61,692 nt of DNA, from positions 1 through 61,692 of the forward strand of contig CAKQJE010000015.1 in the NCBI GenBank assembly GCA_934247225.1, in the 5' to 3' direction. Shown one piece after another: positions 16,945-25,775 of this stretch. Position 1 is the stretch's first letter. Each line of letters opens with the position of its first letter. Both the position numbers and the translations under genes were made by a program. The DNA comes from an uncultured Clostridia bacterium (lineage in GTDB: Bacteria > Bacillota > Clostridia > Christensenellales > Borkfalkiaceae). A model generated the notes under the pieces. The model was not told the origin of the DNA. It saw nothing but the letters and a program-made list of their open reading frames with translations, and searched no databases.

Positions 16945-17865
16945 CTACTCCTCCACAGGGTCGAGCTTATCGAGGATAAACTTGACGAGATATGTGAGCG
17001 GAGCGGAAATAAGCGTTAAGATTATGCCGCCCGCGGCAAGCCTCGGATAATCCATTTTCTTGCCCGTCATAACGCCCGTTATGAAATAGTATCCCATATT
17101 ATATACGGAAGTGTCCGCGCCGTAAAGATAGAACTCGATGAGCGGTCCGCAGTTTAAAAATATACCCGCGAAACCCGTCACGAGGAATGTCGAAAGCGTG
17201 GGGAAAATAAGGGGCAGGATAATATACCAAAGCTCCTGAAACATATTCGAAACGCCGTCTATCTGCGCGCTTTCGGTTATGCCCGAATCGATTTCTTTCA
17301 TCGCGTTCGGATATACGATAAGGCTCCCCGAGAACGATATCCATATCATATAGAAAAGGGTCGTCGGGAACATATACCGCACGTCTCTGACCAAATTCGG
17401 GAAATCGTTCACCCCGAATTTACGCATAAGATCGGGAAGCGCGCTGCCCGTGAAGTTCATAAACAAAAGACAGATAACGAACGACGAAACCACCTGCGGA
17501 ATCATCACTATAAACCTTATCGTTTTGTTTAAAAAACATTTTTTGAACAACATATACGAAAACAAAATGTATAACGGCATACATATGGCGAGGTTTATCA
17601 CGTACATAAGTATCGAATTTTTAAGCGATATCGCCACAAGCGAACCTTGCGAGGACGTCATTAAACTCCAATACTCTTTGAAATTAGCAAACCCCGCGAA
17701 CGTCATGTTGCCGAAAACGTCTATGTGTTCGAACGCCATTATAATCGAATTGAAGTTTATAACGACGTAAAAAATCACGAATAAAAGCAGCGGATAAAAT
17801 AGCACGCTTATTATAAAACCCGTTTGTTTCAGGTTTTTTGTTTTTCTCTTTTTGATTTGTTCCAT
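16945..17865 (-). CDS. ABC sugar transporter permease, MalF/LplB type
   Basis: 306 residues, six predicted helices and an EAA loop ESAQIDGVSNMFQELWYIILPL. It pairs with the next permease to form the CUT1 channel. The start lacks a clear ribosome binding site, and a hairpin at 17880-17905 separates it from the binding-protein gene. This is a layout often associated with higher expression of the binding protein than the permeases. Confidence 0.92.
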   Translation of the reverse strand: MEQIKKRKTKNLKQTGFIISVLFYPLLLFVIFYVVINFNSIIMAFEHIDVFGNMTFAGFANFKEYWSLMTSSQGSLVAISLKNSILMYVINLAICMPLYILFSYMLFKKCFLNKTIRFIVMIPQVVSSFVICLLFMNFTGSALPDLMRKFGVNDFPNLVRDVRYMFPTTLFYMIWISFSGSLIVYPNAMKEIDSGITESAQIDGVSNMFQELWYIILPLIFPTLSTFLVTGFAGIFLNCGPLIEFYLYGADTSVYNMGYYFITGVMTGKKMDYPRLAAGGIILTLISAPLTYLVKFILDKLDPVEE

Positions 17866-17879
17866 TTATAAGTAAAAGT

Positions 17880-17905
17880 ATGCCTATAAGTCGATTATCA
17901 GGCAT
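17880..17905 (-). promoter_or_regulatory. Intercistronic hairpin between binding protein and permease
   Basis: ATGCCT at 17880-17885 pairs with AGGCAT at 17900-17905. The inner bases ATAA/TTAT can extend the stem with a one-base bulge. A small GGCG/CGCC hairpin follows at about 17911. No T-run follows, so mRNA processing or stability control is more likely than termination. Confidence 0.45.
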
Positions 17906-17954
17906 TTTAAGGCGTTATCGCCGAGATAAACCAAGTAATTTTCGCCAAGATAAA

Positions 17955-19745
17955 TTAAACGTAAAAACCCTGTTTTTTCGCCTGTTCCAAAAGTTTTCCC
18001 CAGGACGACGAATTAAACGCTCCGCTGACCATTTTGAAAATCTGATCGGTCGTTCTTCCCGCCGAAATCCAGCTCACGGCAACCTTATCCGAACCCATTA
18101 TCTTGCCTGCGTCGCTATACGGGAAAACTACCCCTTCGAGACCCGCCGTGGTTGCGTAAACGATTGGTTCTTTAACTCTGTCCTGGAAAGGACGGACGAT
18201 CGCTATGTTTTCGGTATCTCTGTAAATGTTCCAGACGGTTTTTGCAAACGGCGTCATTTTAGCGAAATTCTCAGTAGAAATCTCGTAGTCGTAAGCTCTG
18301 ATTATGCCTGTCTCCGAAGTGAACTTTTCAAGACATTCGTCACTTAAAGTCTGAGCCAAGAAATCAAGGAGAATTTCGGTTTTTCTCGTATCTTTTTCTT
18401 TTACGACGAAGAACGAACCCGTATCCTGCCCTGCGAGAACGGAACCTTTTCCGTTGCCGTCGATACCTTTCTGCCCTTCCATATAGGGAAGAAGCATAAA
18501 TCTGTAATCGCGCTTGCTGAAACCTCTGTCCGCGTCCTGTTTTTCAACCTGCGGGAAAATACCTTTTTTAGCTTCGTTTTCCCACCAGATACCCTCGCAG
18601 ATCATAGCCGATTCGGCGATTTTACCGTTCGATACGGGCGCGAAAAGGTATCTTTTCTGAACGTCGGTGTGGTTTGTGTTTTCCTTAACGGCGGGATTTG
18701 CGTTATCTGAACCGAAATAAGTTTCCATAAAAGAAATCGTGTCGTAAATTTCTTTCATTCCGAAATATTCGTAACCGTTTTCGATCGTGATAACCTTTTT
18801 CGTTCCGTCGTGCATTTCCACTTCTTTACCGTCGGAATCGAATGCGAAATAATTTTCGGAAGCCTCTACGCCCGCAAGCTGAGCGAACACGGCGTTCTGA
18901 ACCATACCCGTGTAATTCTCGAATTTGCTCGGCCATATAAACGGATAACAGTTAGCCGTGGATTTGATTTTTCCGAGCATCTGATCCCATTCCGCGATAG
19001 TCTGCGGCTGACCGTCGTCGTAAGTGCCGTACTTTCCGTCTTTTCCCGCGGTCAAAATTCTGTCGCCCGCGGAATAATTCACCGAGCCGCCGCTTTTATA
19101 AACGAGCTTGCCGCCGTTATTTTCGTAAACGATCCCCTGACTGTCGAGCGCGGCGGTTACCGAAGAATCGTTACCGTCGGCAAAGTTAAGCCAACCTTTC
19201 TCGACAAAATCGCCGTAATCGAAAACAAGTCCGCCGATAGAGTCGCAATAAGGCAAAAGATAACAACCGTTTCCGTTTTTGGAAGCGAGTTTAAGCCAGC
19301 TTTCTTTATTTGTGAGTTTGTTGCCGATCGTCTCGGTTTCGCCGTCTAACGTAGTATTTAAAATAGGCGTTAAATCGACGAGTTTGTCTGTGTTGATAAG
19401 CTCCTGAAACGCTATATCGACGGTGAAATACGCCGAAGCCACTCCCGAAGCCGCGTTTACTTCGTCTATAATATAACTCGCTTCTCTCTTTTCGTCCTGA
19501 ATGTAAATCTGATAATCTTCGAGCGTTTCGTTATATTTGTTGGCTTCTTCGGTTATCCAGCTTGTACCCGTTCCGCCGCCGTAAACGTTGATGTAAATCT
19601 GTTTTTTGTTCTTGTCTATAACCTGGCTTTCGCCCGGAACGGAAGAACCGCCCTGACTGTTGTCGCCGGAATTTCCGCCGCCGCAGGAAACGGCAGAGGT
19701 TAAAGCGAGACAAGCGCACAATAACGCCACAATTTTCTTCTTCAT
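17955..19745 (-). CDS. ABC transporter sugar-binding lipoprotein
   Basis: 596 residues. Lipobox cysteine C21 (AVSC) follows a short signal, then a Gly/Ser linker. The fold pattern is a type-1 extracellular solute-binding protein of the CUT1 class, longer than the usual 420-450 residues and closer to the LplA-like group that binds large oligosaccharides. The block FSKRDYRFMLLPYMEGQ sits in the C-terminal lobe. A strong AAAAGGAG site precedes the ATG. It works with the two permeases downstream. Confidence 0.9.
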   Translation of the reverse strand: MKKKIVALLCACLALTSAVSCGGGNSGDNSQGGSSVPGESQVIDKNKKQIYINVYGGGTGTSWITEEANKYNETLEDYQIYIQDEKREASYIIDEVNAASGVASAYFTVDIAFQELINTDKLVDLTPILNTTLDGETETIGNKLTNKESWLKLASKNGNGCYLLPYCDSIGGLVFDYGDFVEKGWLNFADGNDSSVTAALDSQGIVYENNGGKLVYKSGGSVNYSAGDRILTAGKDGKYGTYDDGQPQTIAEWDQMLGKIKSTANCYPFIWPSKFENYTGMVQNAVFAQLAGVEASENYFAFDSDGKEVEMHDGTKKVITIENGYEYFGMKEIYDTISFMETYFGSDNANPAVKENTNHTDVQKRYLFAPVSNGKIAESAMICEGIWWENEAKKGIFPQVEKQDADRGFSKRDYRFMLLPYMEGQKGIDGNGKGSVLAGQDTGSFFVVKEKDTRKTEILLDFLAQTLSDECLEKFTSETGIIRAYDYEISTENFAKMTPFAKTVWNIYRDTENIAIVRPFQDRVKEPIVYATTAGLEGVVFPYSDAGKIMGSDKVAVSWISAGRTTDQIFKMVSGAFNSSSWGKLLEQAKKQGFYV

Positions 19746-19790
19746 TTTGCACTCCTTTTTTTTGTTAAAAACGAATAAAACGAACTCGTC

Positions 19791-19822
19791 TTGCCCCGAC
19801 CGAAAACTTCGGACGGAAGCAA
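19791..19822 (-). promoter_or_regulatory. Imperfect hairpin upstream of the binding-protein gene
   Basis: TTGCCCCGACCGAA and a nearly complementary arm ending in GGAAGCAA form an imperfect stem in the 117-base gap between the repeat lipoprotein and the binding-protein gene. It may attenuate read-through or mark an RNA processing site. Confidence 0.35.
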
Positions 19823-19862
19823 AACGAACCCGATTTAATTCTTTATGTTGTTAATATTTTTA

Positions 19863-22757
19863 TTAAGCGAAACGCACTTCCGTAAGCATTATGTTGCAAA
19901 CTGCGACTTTCGTGCTTTTATTGTGTATCGCAAATATTGCCGTATCAGATGCCTCTGTAATATCCATAACGCAAAGTCTCTCGCCCTGTGTTCCGAGAAT
20001 ATTTATTTCTTGAACAAAAGCGTTACTCTCGCTGTTATTGAATTGTTCTTCGTTTTCGTAAAGTCTCACTCTGCCGTATTTTTCCGTAGAAGATACAAGT
20101 TTACTCCACACGATTTTACCTGTTTTCCCGAAAAATTTAATATACTTCGCTATCTCACCGAAATTTACATTTAATTTTATAGAGCTGATTGCGGTAAAAT
20201 CGAACTTTGCATAGCCGTTTTCGTCGTCGTAACTTACCGTTCCGCCTTTACCGTCCGTTATCCAAAGGCTTAAATTTTCCTTAGAAACGAGGTTGCCCGT
20301 CATAATATTCATAACGGCGGCGTCCACTTCGACTTTGACAAATATAAGTTCTTTTACATACAACGCTCTCGGATTTTCGACGGCGGGATCGTCCGAAACA
20401 AGGAAGGTTATTCCCGAATTATCGTTAAGATCAAGGTGAGCGAAATGCATCGTGAACGTTGTGTAATCGTTTTCGGAATCGATTTTGTAAATCGCGTCGG
20501 AATTCCACGAGTCGCTTACAAAAACGCGAAGCTCTGCGTTTGCGCCTTTAACGGTGAATTTGATCGCATTGTAACCCTTAGCCTTTGCCGCTTTAACGAT
20601 TGCGTGCGAAAGAGTGTAAGTATCATAGTTTTTGTTAGCGGGGAAAATCATCGCGCCTTCGGCTTCGTCATAGCTCGGCTGAATACCGTAATCCTGGCTA
20701 TATTTTTCATTATAATACCATTTTTCAAGAAGTTCCTCGGAAACAAGGTTCATATCCGTATAGTCAGGGGCGGTCGGGGGTACGTCATGAGTAAATCTCA
20801 TTTCCATTATCAGAACGGGATCTTTACCTTTATCGTTCGAAGACAAAATCGCTATACCCGATTTTTCGTTGAAGATATGATCTCCGAAATAAAGTATTCC
20901 CTCGACGTATTCGCCGTTCGTGTTTATAGCAAACTTTACGTTTCTTCCCCAATTATTGTCAATGAACAAGCTTACTTCGCCAGCGCTCCCTTTAACAAGG
21001 AATTTAACGGCGGTGTAACCCTTCTTCTGAGCTTTTCTCAAAGCTTCGTGTTCGAAATTAAATGTATCGTGATTTCCGTTGGCGGGATAAATCATCGCTT
21101 TTTCTTCGGCACTGTAATACGCAGCGGCATCCTCCGCGTTGTGCGACCATTTGTCGACAAGCTCTTCCGAGACAAGATTCGCTTCGTTATAAATGCCGTC
21201 TTCCTCGACAACCACGTCTGTTTCGAAGAAACGGAATTCCGTAAGAACAAGCGTCGCTGCGTCGGCTATAACCGAGAAACCCGAGGTTTCGTCTATTGCT
21301 ACCTTTGTGATAACGTCGTCGAGATTATAAGCTATTCTTCTTGCTTCGGCTTCGGAAAGATCTCTCGAATATCCGTAGAAGTCGCCGACGGTGTCGTTGT
21401 AAACGCGCGTTGTGCCTTTACCGCTATAAGTGATCACAAGATACTTATATCCGTTGTCGTAAGCGGTTTTGATTATGCCCTTCTGCAAGGTGTAAGGCCA
21501 GCTGTTGCCGTTTCCCGCGAAAGAAATTCCGCCGAGTTCGTCGTTGTATACAGGCGTGCCGTACTTCGCGTTATATCCCCAGAGCGAAAGAAATTCTCTT
21601 GCGGTGAAATCGAGCGTGGAAACATCTTCTTTATTGAACGCCGAAAGCCCGGAAATCGTCATATCCTTTATATAAAGTCCGTTTTCCGAAACGATTTTCA
21701 TTTCGTTAAGATCGGAAAGCGAAATTCTCGCGACGGCGTAATCCGCGGCGGAAAGAGAAATTTCATCGTCTCCGCAAATTATTTTGCCTTCGCCTTTATA
21801 ATTTATTCTGACGTATTTATAGCTTGCGGGAATTTCGATTTCGGAAAGTCCGTTCGTTCCGATATATTTCGCCGCGTTTTCCGTTTCGTCGTAAGTTCCG
21901 CCGAATATAACGGCGACGTCTTTATCCGCAAGATTTTCTTTTGCGATGTCGATTACCACGAATTCGTTCTTCTTTTCGGAAGCCGTCTGACCGTTTTTAA
22001 TAAACGTCGCGGTGTAAACGTATTTCCCTTCGGTAGCCGTAAATTTGCCGTTTTCATACGAAACTTCCGTTCCGTCCGCAGTTTTAAGCGAATACGTTGC
22101 GGTAATATTCTGAATTGACGAGGGAGATTTGCTCGCAACGGGAAGCTCTATTTCGCTTCCGACAAGGTAAACTTTGTTGAAAACGTCGTCCACAAGATAT
22201 TTGAGTGCGGGCGCGCCGTCGTCGGTAAACTTAACGGTAAATTCCACCGACTCTTTTCCGAATTCGGCTTTTATTTTATAGTTTTTGCCGAGTTCGAGAG
22301 ACTTGATATACTCCTCGGTAAACTCCAAAATGCCGAGCGTGTAATCGTAATTTTCATCTGCCACAGCCGCGCCTTCCAACGTGAGCGAAGTAAGGCTGTC
22401 CGAAACGGGCTCTTCGTCCGATTGAGTCTTATCGTAAAACGTAAATCCGAGAAGCGCGTTTCTGTAATCGACGGTAATAACCCCGTCGACAGGTTTTTCT
22501 TCGCCGAACATTACTCCGATTTCGCGGGGGTTTTCGGGCGTTTCGCTGCCCGAGCCGCTTGTAGATTGCGAACCGCTGTCTTGCGGGTTGTCAGGCTTTT
22601 CGGAATTTTTATCCGATGTAGAGCCGGATGTTTTGCCGCTATCGGAAATCGACGCGCTGTCCGACGCGGAAGTTTTGTTTCCGCTGCCGCAGCTTATCGC
22701 GGCAACCGCAGTTATTATAACCATGATCGCGATAAGCAGAATTTTTGTGATTTTCAT
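19863..22757 (-). CDS. Repeat-bearing surface lipoprotein, first gene of the operon
   Basis: 964 residues. Lipobox cysteine C23 (AISC) is followed by a Ser/Gly/Glu/Asp-rich linker to about residue 80. Ig-like segments follow to about 370. Then four tandem units of about 147 residues begin near 377, 526, 669 and 818. Each opens with a NLVSEELxxKW-like motif, followed by a PANGNxDTF block, an alternating helix (KAxxKGYxAIKF) and a W-containing strand. The units look like beta-sandwich carbohydrate-binding domains but match no family I can name. It is encoded first after the operon promoter, so it is likely the most abundant surface product, a candidate glycan-capture protein. Confidence 0.72.
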   Translation of the reverse strand: MKITKILLIAIMVIITAVAAISCGSGNKTSASDSASISDSGKTSGSTSDKNSEKPDNPQDSGSQSTSGSGSETPENPREIGVMFGEEKPVDGVITVDYRNALLGFTFYDKTQSDEEPVSDSLTSLTLEGAAVADENYDYTLGILEFTEEYIKSLELGKNYKIKAEFGKESVEFTVKFTDDGAPALKYLVDDVFNKVYLVGSEIELPVASKSPSSIQNITATYSLKTADGTEVSYENGKFTATEGKYVYTATFIKNGQTASEKKNEFVVIDIAKENLADKDVAVIFGGTYDETENAAKYIGTNGLSEIEIPASYKYVRINYKGEGKIICGDDEISLSAADYAVARISLSDLNEMKIVSENGLYIKDMTISGLSAFNKEDVSTLDFTAREFLSLWGYNAKYGTPVYNDELGGISFAGNGNSWPYTLQKGIIKTAYDNGYKYLVITYSGKGTTRVYNDTVGDFYGYSRDLSEAEARRIAYNLDDVITKVAIDETSGFSVIADAATLVLTEFRFFETDVVVEEDGIYNEANLVSEELVDKWSHNAEDAAAYYSAEEKAMIYPANGNHDTFNFEHEALRKAQKKGYTAVKFLVKGSAGEVSLFIDNNWGRNVKFAINTNGEYVEGILYFGDHIFNEKSGIAILSSNDKGKDPVLIMEMRFTHDVPPTAPDYTDMNLVSEELLEKWYYNEKYSQDYGIQPSYDEAEGAMIFPANKNYDTYTLSHAIVKAAKAKGYNAIKFTVKGANAELRVFVSDSWNSDAIYKIDSENDYTTFTMHFAHLDLNDNSGITFLVSDDPAVENPRALYVKELIFVKVEVDAAVMNIMTGNLVSKENLSLWITDGKGGTVSYDDENGYAKFDFTAISSIKLNVNFGEIAKYIKFFGKTGKIVWSKLVSSTEKYGRVRLYENEEQFNNSESNAFVQEINILGTQGERLCVMDITEASDTAIFAIHNKSTKVAVCNIMLTEVRFA

Positions 22758-22885
22758 CTTTGTTTCCTCCTGTTTGTCCGTTATATTTCTGTTTTAAACA
22801 ATTATCGTGCTTGAAGCTTTGTTTTGCGTTTTCGTAAAACGCTTCGCCGCGCGAATTTTTGCCTCGGTTTCTCCCGACTGCGATT

Positions 22886-22894
22886 ATTATAGCA
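22886..22894 (-). promoter_or_regulatory. Extended -10 promoter of the glycan operon
   Basis: On the minus strand the sequence TGCTATAAT occupies 22886-22894, an extended -10 element with a poor -35 match (AAGAAA), as expected for an activator-dependent promoter. The start codon is about 130 bases downstream. The leader contains a 7-bp GCGTTTT/AAAACGC hairpin at about 22826-22842. An AraC-type activator is encoded divergently. Confidence 0.55.
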
Positions 22895-23042
22895 TTCGCT
22901 TTTACCCGTTTCTTGTTTTATTTAATCGTTAAGTAGCGATTTTCTACTGTCTTTTTTCGCGTAATTTTTTTTTAAACGGCGATTTCGCCTTAAAATTTCG
23001 CTTTTTTTGAGCGTTTTTTGAAAAACCGATTGCGATTTTTTA

Positions 23043-23071
23043 TTGACAGCGGAGCATATGTTTGCTATAAT
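23043..23071 (+). promoter_or_regulatory. Consensus promoter of the AraC-type regulator
   Basis: TTGACA at 23043-23048, a 17-base spacer and TATAAT at 23066-23071, a perfect sigma-A promoter. The ATG at 23078 starts 6 bases after the -10 box, exactly where transcription should begin. Confidence 0.85.
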
Positions 23072-23077
23072 CCGATT

Positions 23078-23962
23078 ATGGATTCATTTGAAAAACCGAT
23101 TTTTACGGACATCGCCGTACCTAAAAACAACGAAGTCAACACCGCGGATTTCCTGCGTTCCTCGCCCTGGGGAGACTGCGACATAACGTTTACCTGGACG
23201 AATTCCGATTTCAACGCGTTGCATAATCACAACCATTGGGAGCTTTTCGTTATCGGGAGCGGAAAAATAACGCACGCCATAAACGGCGAACTTTACGATC
23301 TTACAAGAGGCGACGCTTTTCTCGTACGCCCGCAGGACGTTCATTGTTTTAAAAACCCGGATGCGAACTACCAGCAAATCAACTTTCTGATAAAAAGCGA
23401 GTTCTTACAAAAATATTTATCGGCATATAAAGAAGGATTATACGAAGAACTTTTAAGCGACCCGTCGCCCCTGGCGTTCAGAATTCCCGAAAACAAGCTT
23501 CAAAGCAGCATTTACAAGATGCTTTCCCTTCAAACCGTTCAGGGAAACGACGTTTTAAGCCACGTTTTCCACACGAAACTTATATTCGATTTGCTTTTAC
23601 AAGTGTTTTTCGAACAGCGTTATTCTTATACCGAGGCATACCCGCAATGGTTTAAAAATCTGCTCAACGAACTGAACAGACCGAACGCTTACCAACTTTC
23701 GACCGACGAAATAGTAAAACTCACGCCGTACAGTTATTCGAGACTTTGTTATCTCTTTAAAAAACACACGGGCAAAACGCTCAACGAATATATGCTCGGT
23801 TTGAAACTCACCCACGCGAAAGAACAGCTTCGGTTTACGGGGCTTACCACGCTCGAAATTTCGAGCGATATAGGCTTTTCGTCGCTGTCTCATTTCAATC
23901 ATATATTTAAAAAAGCTTTCGGAATGACTCCGTCGAAATACCGCTCGGAATTTCGTAACTAA
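23078..23962 (+). CDS. AraC-family regulator with cupin sensor domain
   Basis: 294 residues from the ATG at 23078. An upstream in-frame ATG at 23018 is unlikely because the consensus promoter would then lie inside the gene. Residues about 25-130 form a cupin ligand domain (HNHNHWELFVIGSG, RGDAFLVRPQDVHCF). Residues about 190-290 form the two AraC HTH motifs (SYSRLCYLFKKHTG and LEISSDIGFSSLSHFNHIFKK, ending FGMTPSKYR). It is divergent from the glycan operon and is the obvious candidate activator, responding to an imported sugar. The mRNA appears leaderless and has no ribosome binding site. Confidence 0.9.
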   Translation: MDSFEKPIFTDIAVPKNNEVNTADFLRSSPWGDCDITFTWTNSDFNALHNHNHWELFVIGSGKITHAINGELYDLTRGDAFLVRPQDVHCFKNPDANYQQINFLIKSEFLQKYLSAYKEGLYEELLSDPSPLAFRIPENKLQSSIYKMLSLQTVQGNDVLSHVFHTKLIFDLLLQVFFEQRYSYTEAYPQWFKNLLNELNRPNAYQLSTDEIVKLTPYSYSRLCYLFKKHTGKTLNEYMLGLKLTHAKEQLRFTGLTTLEISSDIGFSSLSHFNHIFKKAFGMTPSKYRSEFRN

Positions 23963-23978
23963 AAATTTTTTAAACAAA

Positions 23979-24003
23979 AAAACCGCGGCGACGCGGTTTT
24001 TTA
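23979..24003 (+). terminator. Terminator of the AraC-type regulator gene
   Basis: AAAACCGCG at 23979-23987 pairs with CGCGGTTTT at 23992-24000 around GCGA, followed by more T residues. Confidence 0.88.
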
Positions 24004-24046
24004 TTGTACTTAAAAATAAGCATTTAATCGACTTATAGGCTGACTT

Positions 24047-24685
24047 TTAAAAGAATTCCTCTTCAAGCATCGCGCAAAGACAATGATAAACGGGAAGATG
24101 AAGTTCCTGCACTCTGAACGTTTCCGTTTCGGGAACGCGCACGGTTACGTCGCATAAAGAAGAAAGTTTGCTTTCGTTTTTCCCCGTGAAAGAAATCGTT
24201 TTTAATCCCATAGCTTTTGCGACCTCCGCACAGTAAACGCAGTTCGCGGAATTTCCCGATGTGGAAATAAGAAGCGCTACGTCGCCTTTATCCGCAAGCC
24301 CGTAAAGCTGCTGAGCAAAAGCGACCTGCGGCTCGCGGTCGTTTGCGAAAGCCGTGGAAAAAGCGATATGAGAAGTAAGCGAAATCGCCCTTAAAGACCC
24401 TTCGAGAGTGGCTTGAAGCTTTGCTCCGTCCTCGCCGAATGCGCCGAGTTTTTCGTAAACTTCGGGTCTGATTTTTCTCGGTTTTCTAAATCTTTTCAGA
24501 AGTTCGCCGACGATATGCTCGCTGTCCGCCGCGCTACCGCCGTTTCCTGCGACGAGCAATTTTTTGCCGTTCGAATAAGCGTCGAAAAGAATTTCAAACG
24601 CGCCCGAAATATCTTTTTTACACTCCGTCAAAGATGGATAACGAACGAAAAGTTCTTCGAATATATTTTCCGTAGTTTTTTTCAT
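24047..24685 (-). CDS. SIS-domain phosphosugar isomerase, GmhA/DiaA-like
   Basis: 212 residues from the ATG at 24685 (a TTG at 24691 is also possible; GGAG lies upstream of both). It carries a single SIS domain with GNGGSAADSEHIVGELLKRF and the phosphate-binding loop LISTSGNSANC, as in sedoheptulose-7-phosphate isomerase. It is slightly longer than GmhA because of a KPRKIRPEVYEKLGAFGED insertion. It follows the ROK kinase with the stop and start regions touching, so the pair probably handles one sugar: phosphorylation, then isomerisation. A heptose role is not certain, since other SIS proteins share these motifs. Confidence 0.78.
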   Translation of the reverse strand: MKKTTENIFEELFVRYPSLTECKKDISGAFEILFDAYSNGKKLLVAGNGGSAADSEHIVGELLKRFRKPRKIRPEVYEKLGAFGEDGAKLQATLEGSLRAISLTSHIAFSTAFANDREPQVAFAQQLYGLADKGDVALLISTSGNSANCVYCAEVAKAMGLKTISFTGKNESKLSSLCDVTVRVPETETFRVQELHLPVYHCLCAMLEEEFF

Positions 24686-24687
24686 AA

Positions 24688-25668
24688 TCAAAAATCTCCT
24701 TTTGCGATAGATAACGCCGCATAATCTCCTATGTTTTCACCGAGACCCGCAGGAACGACTTCCACGTCGTTTAAGCTGAAAGAAAGACATTCCTTTTTCA
24801 TAACCCTTTTTGCGTGCGGCATCAGAAGGTCGTTCGCGCGCATAAAAATCCCGCCGATAACGATTTTTTGCGGGTTTAAAAGATCGACTAAAATAGCAAT
24901 CGACCGACCGAGCATTTCGCCGCTTTTTTTATACACGGCTTTGCAAAACGCGTTGCCTTTTCGCGCGTATTCCGCCATATTTTTCGCCGAAATATTCTCT
25001 TCGCCGCCGATTTCGGCGATAAAATCGGAGTATTGAGCTTTTAAACCGCTCTTTTTACCCATAATGCGGGCAAGCCTTGCCATTCCGCTGCCGCTGCAAT
25101 ACCCCTCGCACGAACCTTTTTTTCTGTACCCCTCGGGACCTCTGTCGGTAAGCCTGATATGCCCGATTTCGCCCGCGTTGTCGGTCGTTCCGCCGTAAAG
25201 CCTGCCGCCGAGAATAAGCCCCGCGCCGAAACCCGTGCCGAAAGTCAGGAAAACCATATTTTCCGCGTTTCTCCCCGCGCCGAATTTCCATTCCGCAACG
25301 GCGCATGCGTTCGCGTCGTTTTGAAGAAGCGTTTTTATTCCGAACTTATTTTCGAAATACTCCGTAACCTTTATATTATCCCAAAGAGGCAGGCTCGGCG
25401 GAGACATTATAACGCCGCGTTTGCTGTCCAAAGGACCGCCGCAACTTATGCCAATGCCGCTTATTTCGTAATTTCTCAAAGCGTTTTCGATAAACTCGGA
25501 AAACTTATCGAGGATAACCTCGGGTTTCTTCCCCGCGGTGGGAAATTCCTCTCTTTTTAAAATTTCGAGTTGATCGTTTTCGGAGATTTTCCCTATCGTC
25601 TGCGCGCATTTCGTCCCGCCGATATCGAGACCTATATAATATTTGAATTCTGAATTTTTTTCTTTCAT
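24688..25668 (-). CDS. ROK-family sugar kinase
   Basis: 326 residues from the ATG at 25668, chosen because AGGTGAG sits just upstream; a GTG at 25695 would add 9 residues. The ATP-binding motif YIGLDIGGTK is near the N-terminus, and the substrate block LLQNDANACAVAEW precedes TFGTGFGAGLILGG. The usual zinc motif CxCGxxGCxE is reduced to GSCEGYCSG, so the structural zinc site may be incomplete. It is likely a gluco-, manno- or N-acetylhexosamine kinase for sugars released by the nearby glycosidases. It is operonic with the SIS protein. Confidence 0.85.
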   Translation of the reverse strand: MKEKNSEFKYYIGLDIGGTKCAQTIGKISENDQLEILKREEFPTAGKKPEVILDKFSEFIENALRNYEISGIGISCGGPLDSKRGVIMSPPSLPLWDNIKVTEYFENKFGIKTLLQNDANACAVAEWKFGAGRNAENMVFLTFGTGFGAGLILGGRLYGGTTDNAGEIGHIRLTDRGPEGYRKKGSCEGYCSGSGMARLARIMGKKSGLKAQYSDFIAEIGGEENISAKNMAEYARKGNAFCKAVYKKSGEMLGRSIAILVDLLNPQKIVIGGIFMRANDLLMPHAKRVMKKECLSFSLNDVEVVPAGLGENIGDYAALSIAKGDF

Positions 25669-25775
25669 ACTCACCTGTCGCGGCGTTAAAGTCACGGCGT
25701 TAAATCGCGACGTTAAGTTTTCGCCGCCGATACAGCCGTTATAACACCCGTCATTTTTCTTTTTCTGACGGAAAT

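Noticed and set aside
20436..22118. Long plus-strand open frame of about 560 codons
   Set aside because: It lies fully antisense to the repeat lipoprotein, has the Phe/Arg/Val-rich composition typical of reversed coding sequence, and lacks a ribosome binding site.
23018..23077. Upstream ATG giving 20 extra residues on the AraC-type regulator
   Set aside because: The segment contains a perfect promoter and no ribosome binding site, and the added residues are not typical of the family.
17880..24041. A 16-base identity between the hairpin at about 17882 and the inverse at about 24041
   Set aside because: About one such match is expected by chance in a window of this size, and the flanks diverge at once, so it is not evidence for attachment sites.
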